Assembly: GCF_001028625.1 (NCBI RefSeq)
Contig: NZ_CP011805.1
Span: 868,001 to 932,000 of the forward strand
Length of the DNA: 64,000 nt
Origin: Pelagerythrobacter marensis
Lineage (GTDB): Bacteria; Pseudomonadota; Alphaproteobacteria; Sphingomonadales; Sphingomonadaceae
Direction of reading: 5' to 3'
The notes beneath the pieces are model-generated. The model ran no database searches. It was not told the origin of the DNA and was given only the letters and a program-made list of their open reading frames with translations. A program made the position numbers and the translations under genes. This document shows, piece by piece, positions 49,027-57,320 of the stretch (positions are counted from its first letter, which is position 1; each line of letters begins with the position of its first letter).

Positions 49027-49069
49027 GCAGACTGTCCAGATGCCGACCAACGGCATCGGGACAGTCTGC
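49027..49069. terminator. Long hairpin downstream of the LuxR-type gene
   Basis: GCAGACTGTCC (49027-49037) pairs fully with GGACAGTCTGC (49059-49069). After one A-G mismatch, GATGCCG pairs with CGGCATC around the loop ACCAA. That is an 18-bp stem. It lies 35 bp past the gene's stop. There is no clear T tail, so it may be a terminator or a repeat-element hairpin. Confidence 0.55.
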
Positions 49070-49275
49070 CAAAAGCGGCGCAACTTGAAGAAGGCAACGC
49101 GCAAAACTGGCGTGCCACCACAAATCCATTGCCGGCGTTTCTGCGCGACACATTGGAACCTCTCCATCTCGATGTTAGCTTTGTCGGAGATGATCGCGCT
49201 ATACGCCGCGCTCGTTAAGGAGGCGTGCCGTGGTGATAGGGTCCGGTTCCAGCCCGCCTGATCCAGAAGCGATTA

Positions 49276-49300
49276 GTCCGCTCCCCACCCAATTGCGGAC
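49276..49300. repeat. Right copy of GTCCGC-n13-GCGGAC repeat
   Basis: GTCCGC...CCAATTGCGGAC closely resembles the copy at 48051-48074, in the same orientation. The distance between the copies is about 1.2 kb. Confidence 0.6.
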
Positions 49301-49336
49301 ATTTGAACCGAGGGGGCGGCCATTTGGCCTCTCAGA

Positions 49337-50185
49337 TCAGCTCTGCCGCCGCGCCATGAAGGCCAGGCGTTCGAATAGCATCACGTCCTGTTCGTTCTTC
49401 AGCAGCGCCCCGTGAAGCGGCGGGATCGCGCTGTTGGGATTGGCGTCCTGCAGAACCTCCAGCGGCATATCTTCGTTCAGCAGCAGCTTGAGCCAGTCGA
49501 GCAGCTCGCTGGTGGAAGGTTTCTTCTTCAGGCCCGGAACGTCGCGAATTTCGTAGAAGACTTCCATCGCCTTGGTCACGAGCGTCTTCTGGATATTCGG
49601 GAAGTGGACTTCGATGATTTCCCGCATCGTGTCGCGATCGGGAAACTTGATATAGTGGAAGAAACAGCGGCGCAGGAATGCGTCGGGCAGTTCCTTCTCG
49701 TTATTCGAGGTGATGACCACGATCGGGCGTTCTTTCGCCGCGATCCGTTCCTGCGTTTCGTAAACGTCGAAGCTCATCCGGTCGAGTTCCTGAAGCAAGT
49801 CGTTGGGAAACTCGATATCCGCCTTGTCGATTTCGTCGATCAGCAGAACGGGCAGTTCCGGGCTGGTGAACGCTTCCCACAACTTGCCGCGTTTGATGTA
49901 GTTGCGAATGTCGTGAACCCGCTCATCGCCGAGCTGCCCGTCGCGCAGCCGCGCGACCGCATCGTATTCGTAAAGGCCCTGATGCGCCTTGGTCGTGGAC
50001 TTCACGTTCCATTCGATCAGCGGCGCATTGATCGCCTTGGCAATTTCATGCGCGAGCACGGTCTTGCCCGTACCCGGCTCCCCCTTGACCAGCAATGGCC
50101 GGCGCAGGGTGACCGCGGCGTCGACCGCGACCTTGAGATCATCCGTGGCGATATATGAGCTGGTGCCTTCGAAGCGCTGGGTCAT
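49337..50185 (-). CDS. MoxR-family AAA+ ATPase
   Basis: This 282-residue AAA+ ATPase of the MoxR/CoxD type has Walker A GEPGTGKT (35-42), Walker B VLLIDEIDKAD, sensor-1 VVITSNNEKELP, and the arginine-finger region LRRCFFHYIKFPD. These ATPases act with VWA proteins as chaperones for metal-cofactor insertion. The CoxE-like partner is 2.9 kb away on the same strand (45295-46476), with plus-strand genes between, so the usual operon appears to have been split. The start MTQRFEGTSSYIATDDLK is canonical. Confidence 0.93.
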   Translation of the reverse strand: MTQRFEGTSSYIATDDLKVAVDAAVTLRRPLLVKGEPGTGKTVLAHEIAKAINAPLIEWNVKSTTKAHQGLYEYDAVARLRDGQLGDERVHDIRNYIKRGKLWEAFTSPELPVLLIDEIDKADIEFPNDLLQELDRMSFDVYETQERIAAKERPIVVITSNNEKELPDAFLRRCFFHYIKFPDRDTMREIIEVHFPNIQKTLVTKAMEVFYEIRDVPGLKKKPSTSELLDWLKLLLNEDMPLEVLQDANPNSAIPPLHGALLKNEQDVMLFERLAFMARRQS

Positions 50186-50215
50186 TCGGTTTCCTCGTGC
50201 AACTTTACGTGCGCG

Positions 50216-51574
50216 TTAAGGCGTGCGGCGCGCGAGTGCAAGACCAGCATCGTCCAGAGCGAGTATGCGCTGGGCGATCAGTTCCAGCGCGCTGGCGTCA
50301 ACCGGTGCGTCGGGGTTGTTCCAGCTCAGGGTGAGGATGCGCCAGTGTTCCGCCTTGTCCTGCAACAGCCAGGTCAGGTTGAGCACGCCCGGTTCCGAAC
50401 CGCCCTTGTACCCGATGTACTGCCAATCCGCCCGCTGCCCTTCCGGCAGGGCGGGATTGATCGCCATTATCCGCCGCGCGGTGGGATCTTCCAGCGCGAC
50501 GATCCGCTGCATGAGCGAGGCAAGATCGCGCCCGCTGGCAAACCATTCGAGGCTGTCGATTGCGGTCGGCCGGGTGAACGTGGGTTTGATGATTCGATCC
50601 GGGTCGCCGGCAATCTCTGTCGAAAATGCGTCGAGCATTCGGGCCTGTTCCTCTTCCCCCGCCGCGGCGTAGGCCAGCCCGTGCTGGAGATCGCCCTTGA
50701 GCCCGAACAGTTCGAGCGTGTTGAGCAGGGGGAGGGTGCCGTCGGGCGCCGAATGGCCGCTTGCGCGCAGTTCCTCGGCAATCGCATCGCGGCCCACGAT
50801 TGCGATAAGCTGGTCTGTCGCGGTGTTGTCGCTGATGGAAATCATCAGTGTGGCAAGCGTGTGCAGCGTCACGGGCGCGCCCTGCGGCCAGTCCTGCGAT
50901 ATTCCGCTGGGAAGCGAACGAATATCGAGCCGGACGACTTCGTCCCATGACCGTTCGCCGGAAGCGACCTGATGTGCCAGGGCTGACAGGACATAGAGCT
51001 TGAACGTCGATCCGATGGCGAATTGCCTATCGGCATCGGCGGTCAGGATCGGATCGTCGCCGTCGCCGCCGTCTCCATCCAGAGACGCGTAATAGACGCC
51101 GGTTCTGCCCGGAAACGCGGCGAGATCGGCCAGGATCTTGTCCGCCCCGTCGTCGATGGGATCGAACTGGTTGAGCCGCATTCCTGCGACTTGCCCTTCG
51201 GCATCGAGCTGCACGGGCCCGCGGGCAATGGCTTTTTCGAAGCGCAGCGCGATCACGCCGCCCCCGTCGCCGGTTCCGGTGGCGGCTTCCAACCCGTGGA
51301 GCGCGCCGAACTGGCTGGTGAGCTGCTGCATCATGGCCTGGAGCTGTGCTTCCGGCACCACCGCCAGGAACGATGGAGCAAAAACCTCCTCCGCCGGTCG
51401 CTCGCCGCGCAGCACGGCCACGATACCGTTGCCGGCTGCCTCCATAGCGGTGGATATGCTGGTTTCCCCGGCGCTTTCTCCGCCGCTTTCTTCGGGCGGT
51501 GGTATCTGCGCGGCAAGCGGAGCGAAAGGAGCGGCAAGGCACAGGGCGAACGAAGCGGCAAGCGGTCGGATCAT
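50216..51574 (-). CDS. Exported serine hydrolase, class A beta-lactamase fold
   Basis: This is a 452-residue protein. A signal peptide ends at about residue 22 (APLAAQ). An N-terminal domain of about 135 residues (DUF3887/DUF4019-like helical pattern with PSFLAVVPEAQLQAMMQQL) precedes a penicillin-recognising domain. Active-site elements are S189-T-F-K192, S248-D-N250 and a late KGGSEPG. The Glu of the omega loop of true class A enzymes is not obvious, so a beta-lactamase activity is not assured. It lies 30 bp upstream of moxR on the same strand. Confidence 0.87.
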   Translation of the reverse strand: MIRPLAASFALCLAAPFAPLAAQIPPPEESGGESAGETSISTAMEAAGNGIVAVLRGERPAEEVFAPSFLAVVPEAQLQAMMQQLTSQFGALHGLEAATGTGDGGGVIALRFEKAIARGPVQLDAEGQVAGMRLNQFDPIDDGADKILADLAAFPGRTGVYYASLDGDGGDGDDPILTADADRQFAIGSTFKLYVLSALAHQVASGERSWDEVVRLDIRSLPSGISQDWPQGAPVTLHTLATLMISISDNTATDQLIAIVGRDAIAEELRASGHSAPDGTLPLLNTLELFGLKGDLQHGLAYAAAGEEEQARMLDAFSTEIAGDPDRIIKPTFTRPTAIDSLEWFASGRDLASLMQRIVALEDPTARRIMAINPALPEGQRADWQYIGYKGGSEPGVLNLTWLLQDKAEHWRILTLSWNNPDAPVDASALELIAQRILALDDAGLALARRTP

Positions 51575-51611
51575 TGCATATTCCCCTTGTTGCGAGGCGA
51601 TCGTGGTTGCG

Positions 51612-52187
51612 TCAGGCGAGCGTGTCGAGAGCTTCTATCTCCCGCTCCAGCATCCGTGCGGTACGGCGGTTCAGCCAGGCGACTGCACCGAACAGGCCCA
51701 CGACGATGGCGGTCGGGGCGGCGCCGGCGGCCAGCGCGGCCAACCATCCGGCTTCTCGCGCGACCGGCAGGACCGATCCGGCGATTATCAGCACCACGCC
51801 GGGGATCAGCGGCGCGAGATACCAGCGCGGAACGCTGGCCAATGCCTGCCGCTGATGTTCGAACTGCGCCCGCAGGTGGCTGCGGCAATCGGCTTCGGGC
51901 CGGTGGGGCAGGTTGCCCGCGCGGTGATAGAGATTGGTCATGACCACCGCGATCCCGACAATGCCGCAAAGCCAGCCCAGCGTGATCACGATTTCGCCAG
52001 CCTGCGCGGTGAGCCAGGCGGTCCATGCGAACACGGCAATCACCAGGCTGCCCGCGATATATTCGATCACATTGCGGCGGCGAACGCGCCGGTGGAAATC
52101 GGTCTGCTTGCCTGCCAGCTCCCGATCCGGGGTAAAGCGGGCTTCGGCACTTTCTGCCGCCCATTGGCGGAGGATATGTTCGGTCAT
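51612..52187 (-). CDS. Membrane protein encoded with ECF sigma factor, unknown function
   Basis: This 191-residue protein has an N-terminal soluble region of about 45 residues (MTEHILRQWAAESAEARFTP...) and then four hydrophobic helices (about 50-68, 72-92, 130-148, 152-172). It starts at 52187 and overlaps the sigma-factor stop by four bases (ATGA). The place and size suggest a membrane regulator or anti-sigma-like partner. I see no zinc-binding His-x3-Cys-x2-Cys motif, so it is not of the ZAS type. Confidence 0.75.
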   Translation of the reverse strand: MTEHILRQWAAESAEARFTPDRELAGKQTDFHRRVRRRNVIEYIAGSLVIAVFAWTAWLTAQAGEIVITLGWLCGIVGIAVVMTNLYHRAGNLPHRPEADCRSHLRAQFEHQRQALASVPRWYLAPLIPGVVLIIAGSVLPVAREAGWLAALAAGAAPTAIVVGLFGAVAWLNRRTARMLEREIEALDTLA

Positions 52188-52708
52188 GGTTTGTGTCCTT
52201 CGTTCGCCGGCTCTGCGAAAGCGTTTGCGATCAAGGTCTTGATGCGATGGATTCGGACCTGGGCGGCGCTGACGTTCAGGCCGGTGATTTCTGCGATGTC
52301 GTTTCCGCTCTGGCCTTCCAGCCACAGCACGATGACTTGCGCATCGAGCGGGGCGAGCCTGCGGATCAGTTCGCGCACCCGGGCGATGGCGAGATTTTCA
52401 GCCGCCTGGCGTTCGGTATCGTCGCAGTGCGGCAGCGCATCGATGGTGTCGAGCGACACCTGCTGCGGTCTTCGTGCCGCAGCGGAAACATGGTCGGCCG
52501 CGACGTTGTGGGCGACGCGATATGTCCAGGTCTTCAGCGAACAGCGCCCGTCGAAGCGCGTGAAGCTGCGCCACAGTTCGGCATGAATGTCCTGCTCCAG
52601 ATCGCGCGCTTTTTCGGGATCGCGCTCGAATGCGCGTGCCAGACGCGCTATCGCCGGGGCGAACCGTTCACCCGCCTGGCTGTAAAGGGCTTGCTGATCG
52701 CTGGTCAT
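52184..52708 (-). CDS. ECF-family RNA polymerase sigma factor
   Basis: This is a 174-residue ECF sigma factor. Region 2 is seen in DLEQDIHAELWRSFTRFDGRCSLKTWTYRVAHNVAADHV, and region 4 in LIRRLAPLDAQVIVLWLEGQSGNDIAEITGLNVSAAQVRIHRIK. There is no extracytoplasmic domain and no fused anti-sigma factor. The downstream membrane gene overlaps its stop. The signal that activates it is not evident; the next genes downstream are the serine hydrolase and moxR. Confidence 0.88.
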   Translation of the reverse strand: MTSDQQALYSQAGERFAPAIARLARAFERDPEKARDLEQDIHAELWRSFTRFDGRCSLKTWTYRVAHNVAADHVSAAARRPQQVSLDTIDALPHCDDTERQAAENLAIARVRELIRRLAPLDAQVIVLWLEGQSGNDIAEITGLNVSAAQVRIHRIKTLIANAFAEPANEGHKP

Positions 52709-52784
52709 GACCCTTTAGTCCCGTTCGGCCAGATTTTCTTACAGCCGGCGGCCGAAATTTCACAGCTTTGCCTGAGGACCATCG

Positions 52785-53999
52785 ATGCCCACTGAAAATA
52801 TCAGCATTGCGACCGACGCCGGGCATGAACTGGCCGGCTCTCTCGAACTGCCGACCGGGCTCGTGCGCGGTGCTGCGCTGTTCGCGCACTGTTTTACCTG
52901 CACGCGGCAGAGCAAGGCCGCGGTTGCCACCGCTCGCGCGCTGGCGAGCGGCGGGATAGCCTGTTTGCGGTTCGATTTTACCGGTCTTGGCGGCAGCGAG
53001 GGGGAGTTCGGGCGCGCGGGCTTCGCAACCGACGTTGCCGATCTGGTGGCGGCGGCCCGTTACCTCACCGATCGCTTCGGCGACAGAATCCTGCTGGTCG
53101 GGCACAGCCTCGGCGGTGCGGCCGTGCTTGCCGCGGCGGATGATCTGGGTTTCGACAAGGTTGCGGCGATCGCGACCATCGGCGCGCCTTCGAACGTGCC
53201 CCACGTGCTCGAACGCATCGAAGGCGATCTGGCGGCCGTGCGGCAACGCGGTTCCGGCCCGGTGTCCATCGGCGGGCGGCCGTTCGAACTGAGCCGCGAG
53301 TTTCTGGAGCGGGTGGAGAACACCGACCTTGTCGCCGAAGTCGCGCGACTGCGCGTCCCGCTGCTGCTGCTCCATTCACCGACGGACGACCTGGTCGGGA
53401 TCGAGAACGCGACCGTCCTTTTCAAGGCGGCCAAGCATCCCAAGAGCTTCGTCAGCCTCGATGGTGCAGATCACCTGCTGCTCGACGAACGCGACGCCGA
53501 ATTCGCCGCGACGGTTATCGCCGGGTGGAGCAGCCGCTATCTGCCGCTGCGCGACGACTGGCCGATGCCCGACGATGGCATCGTGGTGAAATCCGGCCAT
53601 GGGAAGTTCGGCACCGAAGTGCACACGGCCAGCCATCGCTTCGTTGCGGACGAGCCTGTCAGCTACGGCGGCGACGACAGCGGGCCGACGCCTTACGATC
53701 TTCTCCTGGCCGCGCTCGGCACCTGCACGGCGATGACCATGCGCATGTATGCCCAGCGGCGCAAATGGCCGCTGGAAGGCACGACGATCTACCTGACGCA
53801 CGAGCGCAATCACGAGGAAGACTGCGAGCACGCGATCGAGGGGGAGGAGGGCAGTATCCAGGCGCTCCACCGCAGGATCGCACTCGAAGGCGACCTGACG
53901 GACGAACAGCGCGACAAGATTATGGAAATCGCCGACAAATGCCCCGTCCACCGCACGCTGGAAGGGCATCTGCACATTCACACCCGGCGCGCCGACTAG
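52785..53999 (+). CDS. Bifunctional alpha/beta hydrolase-OsmC protein
   Basis: This is a 404-residue fusion. Residues 1-260 are an alpha/beta hydrolase with nucleophile S108 (GHSLGG), the Asp in HSPTDDLVG and the His in GADHLLLD. Residues 265-404 are an OsmC/Ohr-type thiol peroxidase domain with its two Cys in LGTCTAMTMRM and KCPVHRTLEG. OsmC domains reduce organic hydroperoxides. The fusion is recurrent in proteobacteria and may free and detoxify peroxidised acyl chains. It is divergent from the sigma-factor gene; a G-rich tandem repeat lies just past its stop. Confidence 0.92.
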   Translation: MPTENISIATDAGHELAGSLELPTGLVRGAALFAHCFTCTRQSKAAVATARALASGGIACLRFDFTGLGGSEGEFGRAGFATDVADLVAAARYLTDRFGDRILLVGHSLGGAAVLAAADDLGFDKVAAIATIGAPSNVPHVLERIEGDLAAVRQRGSGPVSIGGRPFELSREFLERVENTDLVAEVARLRVPLLLLHSPTDDLVGIENATVLFKAAKHPKSFVSLDGADHLLLDERDAEFAATVIAGWSSRYLPLRDDWPMPDDGIVVKSGHGKFGTEVHTASHRFVADEPVSYGGDDSGPTPYDLLLAALGTCTAMTMRMYAQRRKWPLEGTTIYLTHERNHEEDCEHAIEGEEGSIQALHRRIALEGDLTDEQRDKIMEIADKCPVHRTLEGHLHIHTRRAD

Positions 54000-54004
54000 G
54001 CGGC

Positions 54005-54029
54005 GGGGGCAGGGGGCAGGGGGCAGGGG
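54005..54029 (+). repeat. Tandem GGGGGCA repeat, strong G-quadruplex motif
   Basis: Four runs of G (5, 5, 5, 4) are separated by CA, giving a textbook intramolecular G-quadruplex with two-base loops. It lies six bases after the hydrolase-OsmC stop and 14 bases before the convergent parE stop. Confidence 0.85.
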
Positions 54030-54042
54030 CCGCCGGCGTCGA

Positions 54043-56019
54043 TCAGGCGTCGATCATGTCGCGATCGAATTCGCCGGCGCGGTTCTGGATGAAGTTGAAC
54101 CGGTGTTCCGGGTTGCGGCCCATCAACTGGTCGACCAGTTCCTTCACCGCGTGGCGCTGCTCATGCTCGGCGGGCAGGGTGATGCGAATCAGGCTGCGCG
54201 TTTCGGGGTTCATCGTCGTTTCGCGCAGCTGCTGCGGATTCATTTCGCCCAGGCCCTTGAACCGCCCGACTTCCACCTTCTTGCCCTTGAACTGCGTGGC
54301 TTCCAGTTCGGCCCGGTGTTCATCGTCGCGGGCGTAGGCGCTCTCTTTCCCGGCGGTCAGGCGATAAAGCGGCGGCTGGGCGAGGAACAGGTGCCCGCGG
54401 CGCACGATTTCCGCCATTTCCTGGAAGAAGAACGTCATCAGCAGGGTCGCGATATGCGCGCCGTCGACATCGGCGTCGGTCATGATCACGATCCGGTCGT
54501 ATCGCAGGTTCTCGGGGTCGCAATCCTTGCGCGTGCCGCAGCCCAGGGCGAGCGTGAGGTCGGCAATCTCGCTGTTCGCGCGGATCTTGTCCGCGCTGGC
54601 CGATGCGACGTTCAGGATCTTGCCGCGGATCGGCAGAATCGCCTGGGTCTTGCGGTTGCGCGCCTGTTTGGCGCTGCCGCCGGCGCTGTCGCCTTCCACG
54701 ATGAAGATTTCGGTTTCCGCGTCGGTTTCCCCGCTGCAGTCGGTCAGCTTGCCGGGCAGGCGCAGTTTCTTGGCGTTGGTCGCGGTCTTGCGTTTGACCT
54801 CGCGTTCCTGCTTGCGGCGGAGCCGTTCGTCCATCCGCTCCATCACCGCGCCGAGCAGCGCCTTGCCCCGCTCCATATTGTCAGACAGGAAATGGTCGAA
54901 ATGGTCGCGCACCGCGTTTTCGACCAGGCGCGCAGCTTCGGGCGAGGTCAGCCGATCCTTGGTCTGGCTCTGAAACTGGGGATCGCGGATGAAGACGCTG
55001 AGCATGATTTCCGCGCCGGTCATCACATCGTCGGCGGAGATGTCCTTCGCCTTCTTCTGCCCGACCAGTTCGCCAAATGCGCGCAGGCCCTTGGTCAAGG
55101 CAGCGCGCAGACCCTGTTCGTGGGTGCCCCCGTCGGGCGTGGGCACGGTGTTGCAGTACCAGCTGGTCGAACCGTCGGACCACAGGGGCCAGGCGATCGC
55201 CCATTCGACGCGCCCCTGATCCTCGGGGAAATCCTGCGTTCCGGCAAAAGGCTGGCTGGTCACGCATTCGCGCTCGCCGACCTGTTCATTCAGGTGATCG
55301 GCAAGGCCGCCGGGAAACTTGAAGACCGCCTCTGCCGGCACATCGTCGCTGGTCAGCGACGCCGCGCACTTCCAGCGGATTTCCACCCCGGCGAACAGAT
55401 AGGCCTTCGACCGCGCCAGTTTGAACAGCCGCTTGGGGCTGAACTGCCGCTCGCCGAAAATCTCGCTGTCGGGCGTGAACGCCACGGTCGTGCCGCGCCG
55501 GTTCGGTGTCGGGCCGAGTTCCTGCAAGCCGCCCTGCGTGGCACCACGCGCAAATTCCTGCGCATAGAGCTGCCGATCGCGCGCAACTTCCACCCGCGTA
55601 TGGCTGGAAAGGGCGTTCACCACCGACACGCCCACGCCGTGAAGGCCGCCGCTGGTGGCATAGGCCTTGCCCGAAAACTTGCCGCCCGAATGGAGCGTGG
55701 ACAGGATCACTTCGAGAGTGGATTTGCCCGGAAACTTGGGATGTTCGGCGACGGGAATGCCGCGTCCGTTGTCGGCGATCGCCAGGCGATTGCCTTCCTC
55801 CAGCGAAACCTCGATCCGCGACGCGTGGCCTGCGACCGCTTCGTCCATCGCGTTGTCGAGAACTTCGGCAGCAAGGTGATGCAGCGCGCGATCGTCGGTT
55901 CCGCCGATATACATCCCCGGGCGGCGGCGCACAGGCTCCAGCCCTTCGAGAACTTCGATCGAGGAAGCATCGTAATCGCCGCTGGAAGCAGGCGTGTTGG
56001 CAAACAGATCTTCGGACAT
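54043..56019 (-). CDS. parE: DNA topoisomerase IV subunit B
   Basis: The 658-residue type IIA topoisomerase ATPase subunit decatenates chromosomes together with ParC. The N-terminal GHKL domain shows EVLDNAMDEAVAGHASR, DNGRGIPV and SGGLHGVGVSVVNALS. The TOPRIM region has EGDSAGGSAKQARNRKTQAILPIRGKILNV and DADVDGAHIATLLM. QARNRKTQAILPIRGKILNV marks ParE rather than GyrB. The start at 56019 gives MSEDLFANTPASSG; the ORF to 56055 adds an unlikely leader. parC is not in this window. Confidence 0.95.
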   Translation of the reverse strand: MSEDLFANTPASSGDYDASSIEVLEGLEPVRRRPGMYIGGTDDRALHHLAAEVLDNAMDEAVAGHASRIEVSLEEGNRLAIADNGRGIPVAEHPKFPGKSTLEVILSTLHSGGKFSGKAYATSGGLHGVGVSVVNALSSHTRVEVARDRQLYAQEFARGATQGGLQELGPTPNRRGTTVAFTPDSEIFGERQFSPKRLFKLARSKAYLFAGVEIRWKCAASLTSDDVPAEAVFKFPGGLADHLNEQVGERECVTSQPFAGTQDFPEDQGRVEWAIAWPLWSDGSTSWYCNTVPTPDGGTHEQGLRAALTKGLRAFGELVGQKKAKDISADDVMTGAEIMLSVFIRDPQFQSQTKDRLTSPEAARLVENAVRDHFDHFLSDNMERGKALLGAVMERMDERLRRKQEREVKRKTATNAKKLRLPGKLTDCSGETDAETEIFIVEGDSAGGSAKQARNRKTQAILPIRGKILNVASASADKIRANSEIADLTLALGCGTRKDCDPENLRYDRIVIMTDADVDGAHIATLLMTFFFQEMAEIVRRGHLFLAQPPLYRLTAGKESAYARDDEHRAELEATQFKGKKVEVGRFKGLGEMNPQQLRETTMNPETRSLIRITLPAEHEQRHAVKELVDQLMGRNPEHRFNFIQNRAGEFDRDMIDA

Positions 56020-56121
56020 AGTATGCCTATTGGGGCCAGGCCGGGCTGCGCTCAAGTGGCGACACGCGGTTATCCGACCCTCTCTGGCCGCAGCCCAAAC
56101 CCGTCAGTAGCGATCCCCGGT

Positions 56122-57282
56122 TCAGAATCCGCTCGGCGCGGGTGAGACGATCACGACCTGCCCGTCGCGCACTTCGCGCACTTCCATCGCCCGTTCGATC
56201 ACCCCGTTGCGCTGAAACCGGAAGGGGCCGTCAAGACCCAGGAATCCGCTGCTTTCCCGCAATTGAGAGACCGGGAAGGACCGGCCGACCCGCCAATCCT
56301 GCGCCACGCGCAGGGCCAGCAGAACGCTGTCGTATCCGAGGGTGGAGATGCGATAGGGCTGCGACCCAAAACGGTCGCTGTAACTGTCAGAAAACCGCTT
56401 GAACCGGGCATCGGACACGGCGGAGAACAATGCGCCGCGCAGGGCCGAAGCACGGGTCACGGCGCTTTCACCGCTCCACAATTCGGTGCCGATGATCTGC
56501 GTTGCCCCGGCACCGCGCGGCCGCAGTTCGCCGGCAGCCTGGGTGGCGAGGCGGGCGCCATCGGCGATCAGCACGGTATCGTAACCGCCCGCCTGCTTCA
56601 GCCGCTGGGCCGCGCTGACGATTGAGGTGTTGCCGCGCGTATAGCGTTCGGTCGCCACGAGCTGCCCGCCGACACCGCGCACCGCACCGGAAAACGCCAG
56701 TTCCGCGCGCCGGCCATATTCACCGTCGGGCACGATCGCCGCAAAGCGCGAGGCACCGCGTTCGCGCGCGAAGCCGACGCTGCGGGTGATCGACTGATCG
56801 GGGATATGCCCCATGATGAACACGTCGGCCCCGGCGACCGACGTATCGTTGGAGAAGGAAATCAGCGGCACGTCCGCCGGCCGCGCTTCGGCAACGATCT
56901 GCGCGACATTTTCGCCCAGCAGCGGGCCCAGGATCAGCCGGTTCCCATCCGCTATCGCCCGCCGCGCCGCGCCGCGCGCATCCGAAGAGGTATCGTATGT
57001 GGTGATCCGCAGATTGTCGGCATTGGTATCGAGCAGGGCCATCGTGGTCGCGTTGGCAATCGATTGCCCGACCCCGCCATTGTCCCCCGACATCGGCACA
57101 AGCAGCGCGACGCGGTGGCGCGTATCGTCGCTGGGCAGGCCGGATGGGCCGGGGTCCGGGGTCGGCGCCGGCGCGGGTGGCGGCGGCGCGGTCGGACCCT
57201 TGGGAATGATCTGACACCCCGCGAGGACGACGCTCGCCCCCGCGACAATCAGCATCCGCCGATCCAGTTTCCAACGCTTCAT
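56122..57282 (-). CDS. LpoA-like lipoprotein, penicillin-binding protein activator family
   Basis: This is a 386-residue lipoprotein with signal MKRWKLDRRMLIVAGASVVLAGC and the lipobox Cys at residue 23. A Pro/Ala-rich linker (about 26-50) leads to a type I periplasmic-binding fold with VALLVPMSGDNGGVGQSIANATTMAL at its start and GYDSVLLALRVAQDW near the end. The alphaproteobacterial members of this family lack the N-terminal TPR half of E. coli LpoA. Outer-membrane regulation of PBP1a-type enzymes is inferred. It is divergent from rsmI, an arrangement shared with E. coli and other proteobacteria. Confidence 0.88.
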   Translation of the reverse strand: MKRWKLDRRMLIVAGASVVLAGCQIIPKGPTAPPPPAPAPTPDPGPSGLPSDDTRHRVALLVPMSGDNGGVGQSIANATTMALLDTNADNLRITTYDTSSDARGAARRAIADGNRLILGPLLGENVAQIVAEARPADVPLISFSNDTSVAGADVFIMGHIPDQSITRSVGFARERGASRFAAIVPDGEYGRRAELAFSGAVRGVGGQLVATERYTRGNTSIVSAAQRLKQAGGYDTVLIADGARLATQAAGELRPRGAGATQIIGTELWSGESAVTRASALRGALFSAVSDARFKRFSDSYSDRFGSQPYRISTLGYDSVLLALRVAQDWRVGRSFPVSQLRESSGFLGLDGPFRFQRNGVIERAMEVREVRDGQVVIVSPAPSGF

Positions 57283-57320
57283 GCTTGCGGCTCCCCGTCG
57301 TCGTGTTCAATGGTGCGGGA

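Larger units (their letters stand above)
48993..49336. other. 344-bp intergenic region with long hairpin, no convincing gene
   Basis: The spacer between the LuxR-type gene and moxR contains a near-perfect hairpin (49027-49069), a region of lower GC (about 49080-49215) with only short open frames, and a GTCCGC...GCGGAC repeat (49276-49300). A 73-residue frame from 49040 to 49261 starts inside the hairpin, lacks a ribosome-binding site and looks random. I see no recognised gene; it may be the worn remnant of a mobile insert. Confidence 0.55.

Noticed and set aside
49040..49261. 73-residue ORF in the moxR upstream spacer
   Set aside because: It starts inside a long hairpin, has no ribosome-binding site and no coherent protein features.
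50216..51574. Calling the serine hydrolase a beta-lactamase resistance gene
   Set aside because: The Ser-x-x-Lys, SDN and KGG motifs are present, but the omega-loop Glu is not evident and an extra N-terminal domain is fused. A housekeeping or unknown esterase/peptidase role is as likely.
54103..56145. 680-residue plus-strand ORF opposite parE
   Set aside because: parE is complete on the minus strand; the antisense frame is a product of high GC content.
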